Part shown: positions 63,742 through 64,000 of the stretch, one piece after another
Position numbering within the stretch: position 1 is the stretch's first letter
Layout: every line of letters starts with the position of its first letter
Assembly: GCA_015068445.1 (NCBI GenBank)
Contig: SVKN01000002.1
Location: 23,160 to 87,159 of the forward strand
Reading direction: 5' to 3'
DNA: 64,000 bases
Source: Oscillospiraceae bacterium
GTDB taxonomy: Bacteria; Bacillota; Clostridia; Oscillospirales; Butyricicoccaceae
Made by a program: the position numbers and the translations under genes
The notes under the pieces: model-generated
Databases searched by the model: none
What the model was told of the DNA's origin: nothing
The model's input: the letters and a program-made list of their open reading frames with translations, nothing else

Positions 63742-64000
63742 TCACAGCGTCGCCGCGAAGGCTCTGATCTCTCTGAGATAATCGTTGTTCTTCGTGCGCG
63801 GGGAAAGGTGACCTCCGGCGGGGCGTCCCAGCAGGTCGTCCAGCGCCAGGATCTTTTTCATGTAATCGGCCCCGGCCATGTGCGTCACCACGAGGCAGAC
63901 GTCCTGCGGCAGCTGCGGGCCGTACTGCTGCAGCAGCGCGCGTCCCACGACACAGGGCGACTCCACCCAGAGCGGCATGCCGATCACCGCGCGATCATAC
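63742..64000 (-). CDS. Flavodoxin-like protein, C-terminal part (cut by window edge)
   Basis: About 86 residues at the right edge: YDRAVIGMPLWVESPCVVGRALLQQYG and QDVCLVVTHMAGADYMKKILAL show the later strands of a flavodoxin fold, after which the protein ends NDYLREIRAFAATL. The start lies beyond the window. It is read toward the TetR remnant, with 60-110 bases between. Confidence 0.65.
   Translation of the reverse strand, partial: YDRAVIGMPLWVESPCVVGRALLQQYGPQLPQDVCLVVTHMAGADYMKKILALDDLLGRPAGGHLSPRTKNNDYLREIRAFAATL

Overview
The window reads as chromosomal DNA of a GC-rich, anaerobic, spore-forming Firmicute of the Clostridia, most like the Oscillospiraceae (Flavonifractor/Oscillibacter/Intestinimonas-type gut bacteria). 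This is inferred from gene content, not from a database match. The clues are a gerA-type spore germinant receptor operon, a WalRK operon, an electron-bifurcating NfnAB pair, the SCIFF peptide with its radical-SAM maturase, several 4Fe-4S enzymes, and a glutathione peroxidase that uses UGA (selenocysteine) at its active site. Promoters are clear housekeeping sigma-A types, many with exact 17-bp spacers. I saw no rRNA, tRNA, CRISPR array, intact transposon or prophage.

Layout. 0-6.6 kb: a cobalt/nickel ECF transporter gene (cbiM, cut by the left edge) behind an attenuator-like leader, then a zinc-type ABC importer operon (small membrane protein, znuA, znuC, znuB, lipoprotein) and two exported proteins. 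6.7-10.4 kb: a phosphoribosyltransferase and a peroxide-response operon (selenocysteine GPx, TSCPD protein, flavodoxin, OhrR) with an OhrR-type operator on its promoter. 10.4-14.7 kb: nfnAB and typA. 14.8-19.7 kb: ger operon, sugar nucleotidyltransferase, DUF4830 protein. 19.8-22.7 kb: DUF3343 protein and ferredoxin-type aldo/keto reductase, followed by one copy of a dispersed repeat.

22.8-37.5 kb is almost one block of minus-strand genes. It starts with gltX-glnS-cysteine desulfurase-thiI-cinA-nudix-walR-walK-yycH-yycI (ten tightly packed genes ending at a strong terminator), then murA-walJ-rlmH. It ties cell-wall control to aminoacyl-tRNA synthesis and sulfur transfer. 37.7-42.5 kb: LCP cell-wall ligase, tyrosine phosphatase, BlaI/M56 sensor pair. 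42.5-45.4 kb: the SCIFF system (scfA, scfB) with a translationally coupled PLP decarboxylase. 45.4-45.8 kb: a gene-free stretch with a cluster of DnaA-box-like 9-mers. 45.8-54.8 kb: PflX-like radical SAM, nadE, CcdA-TlpA fusion, rodA, phosphoesterase, pentapeptide-repeat protein, metallo-beta-lactamase-fold protein, alpha/beta hydrolase. 54.8-64 kb: pepT operon, Na/Pi cotransporter, a three-gene ATC-hydrolase cluster, a second copy of the dispersed repeat, a TetR regulator broken by an in-frame TGA, and a flavodoxin-like gene cut by the right edge.

The most interesting points are the selenocysteine peroxidase under OhrR control, RNA leaders that look like undescribed regulatory structures (upstream of cbiM, znuA and gerA), the paired structured repeat at 21.3 and 62.8 kb, and the DnaA-box cluster next to scfA.
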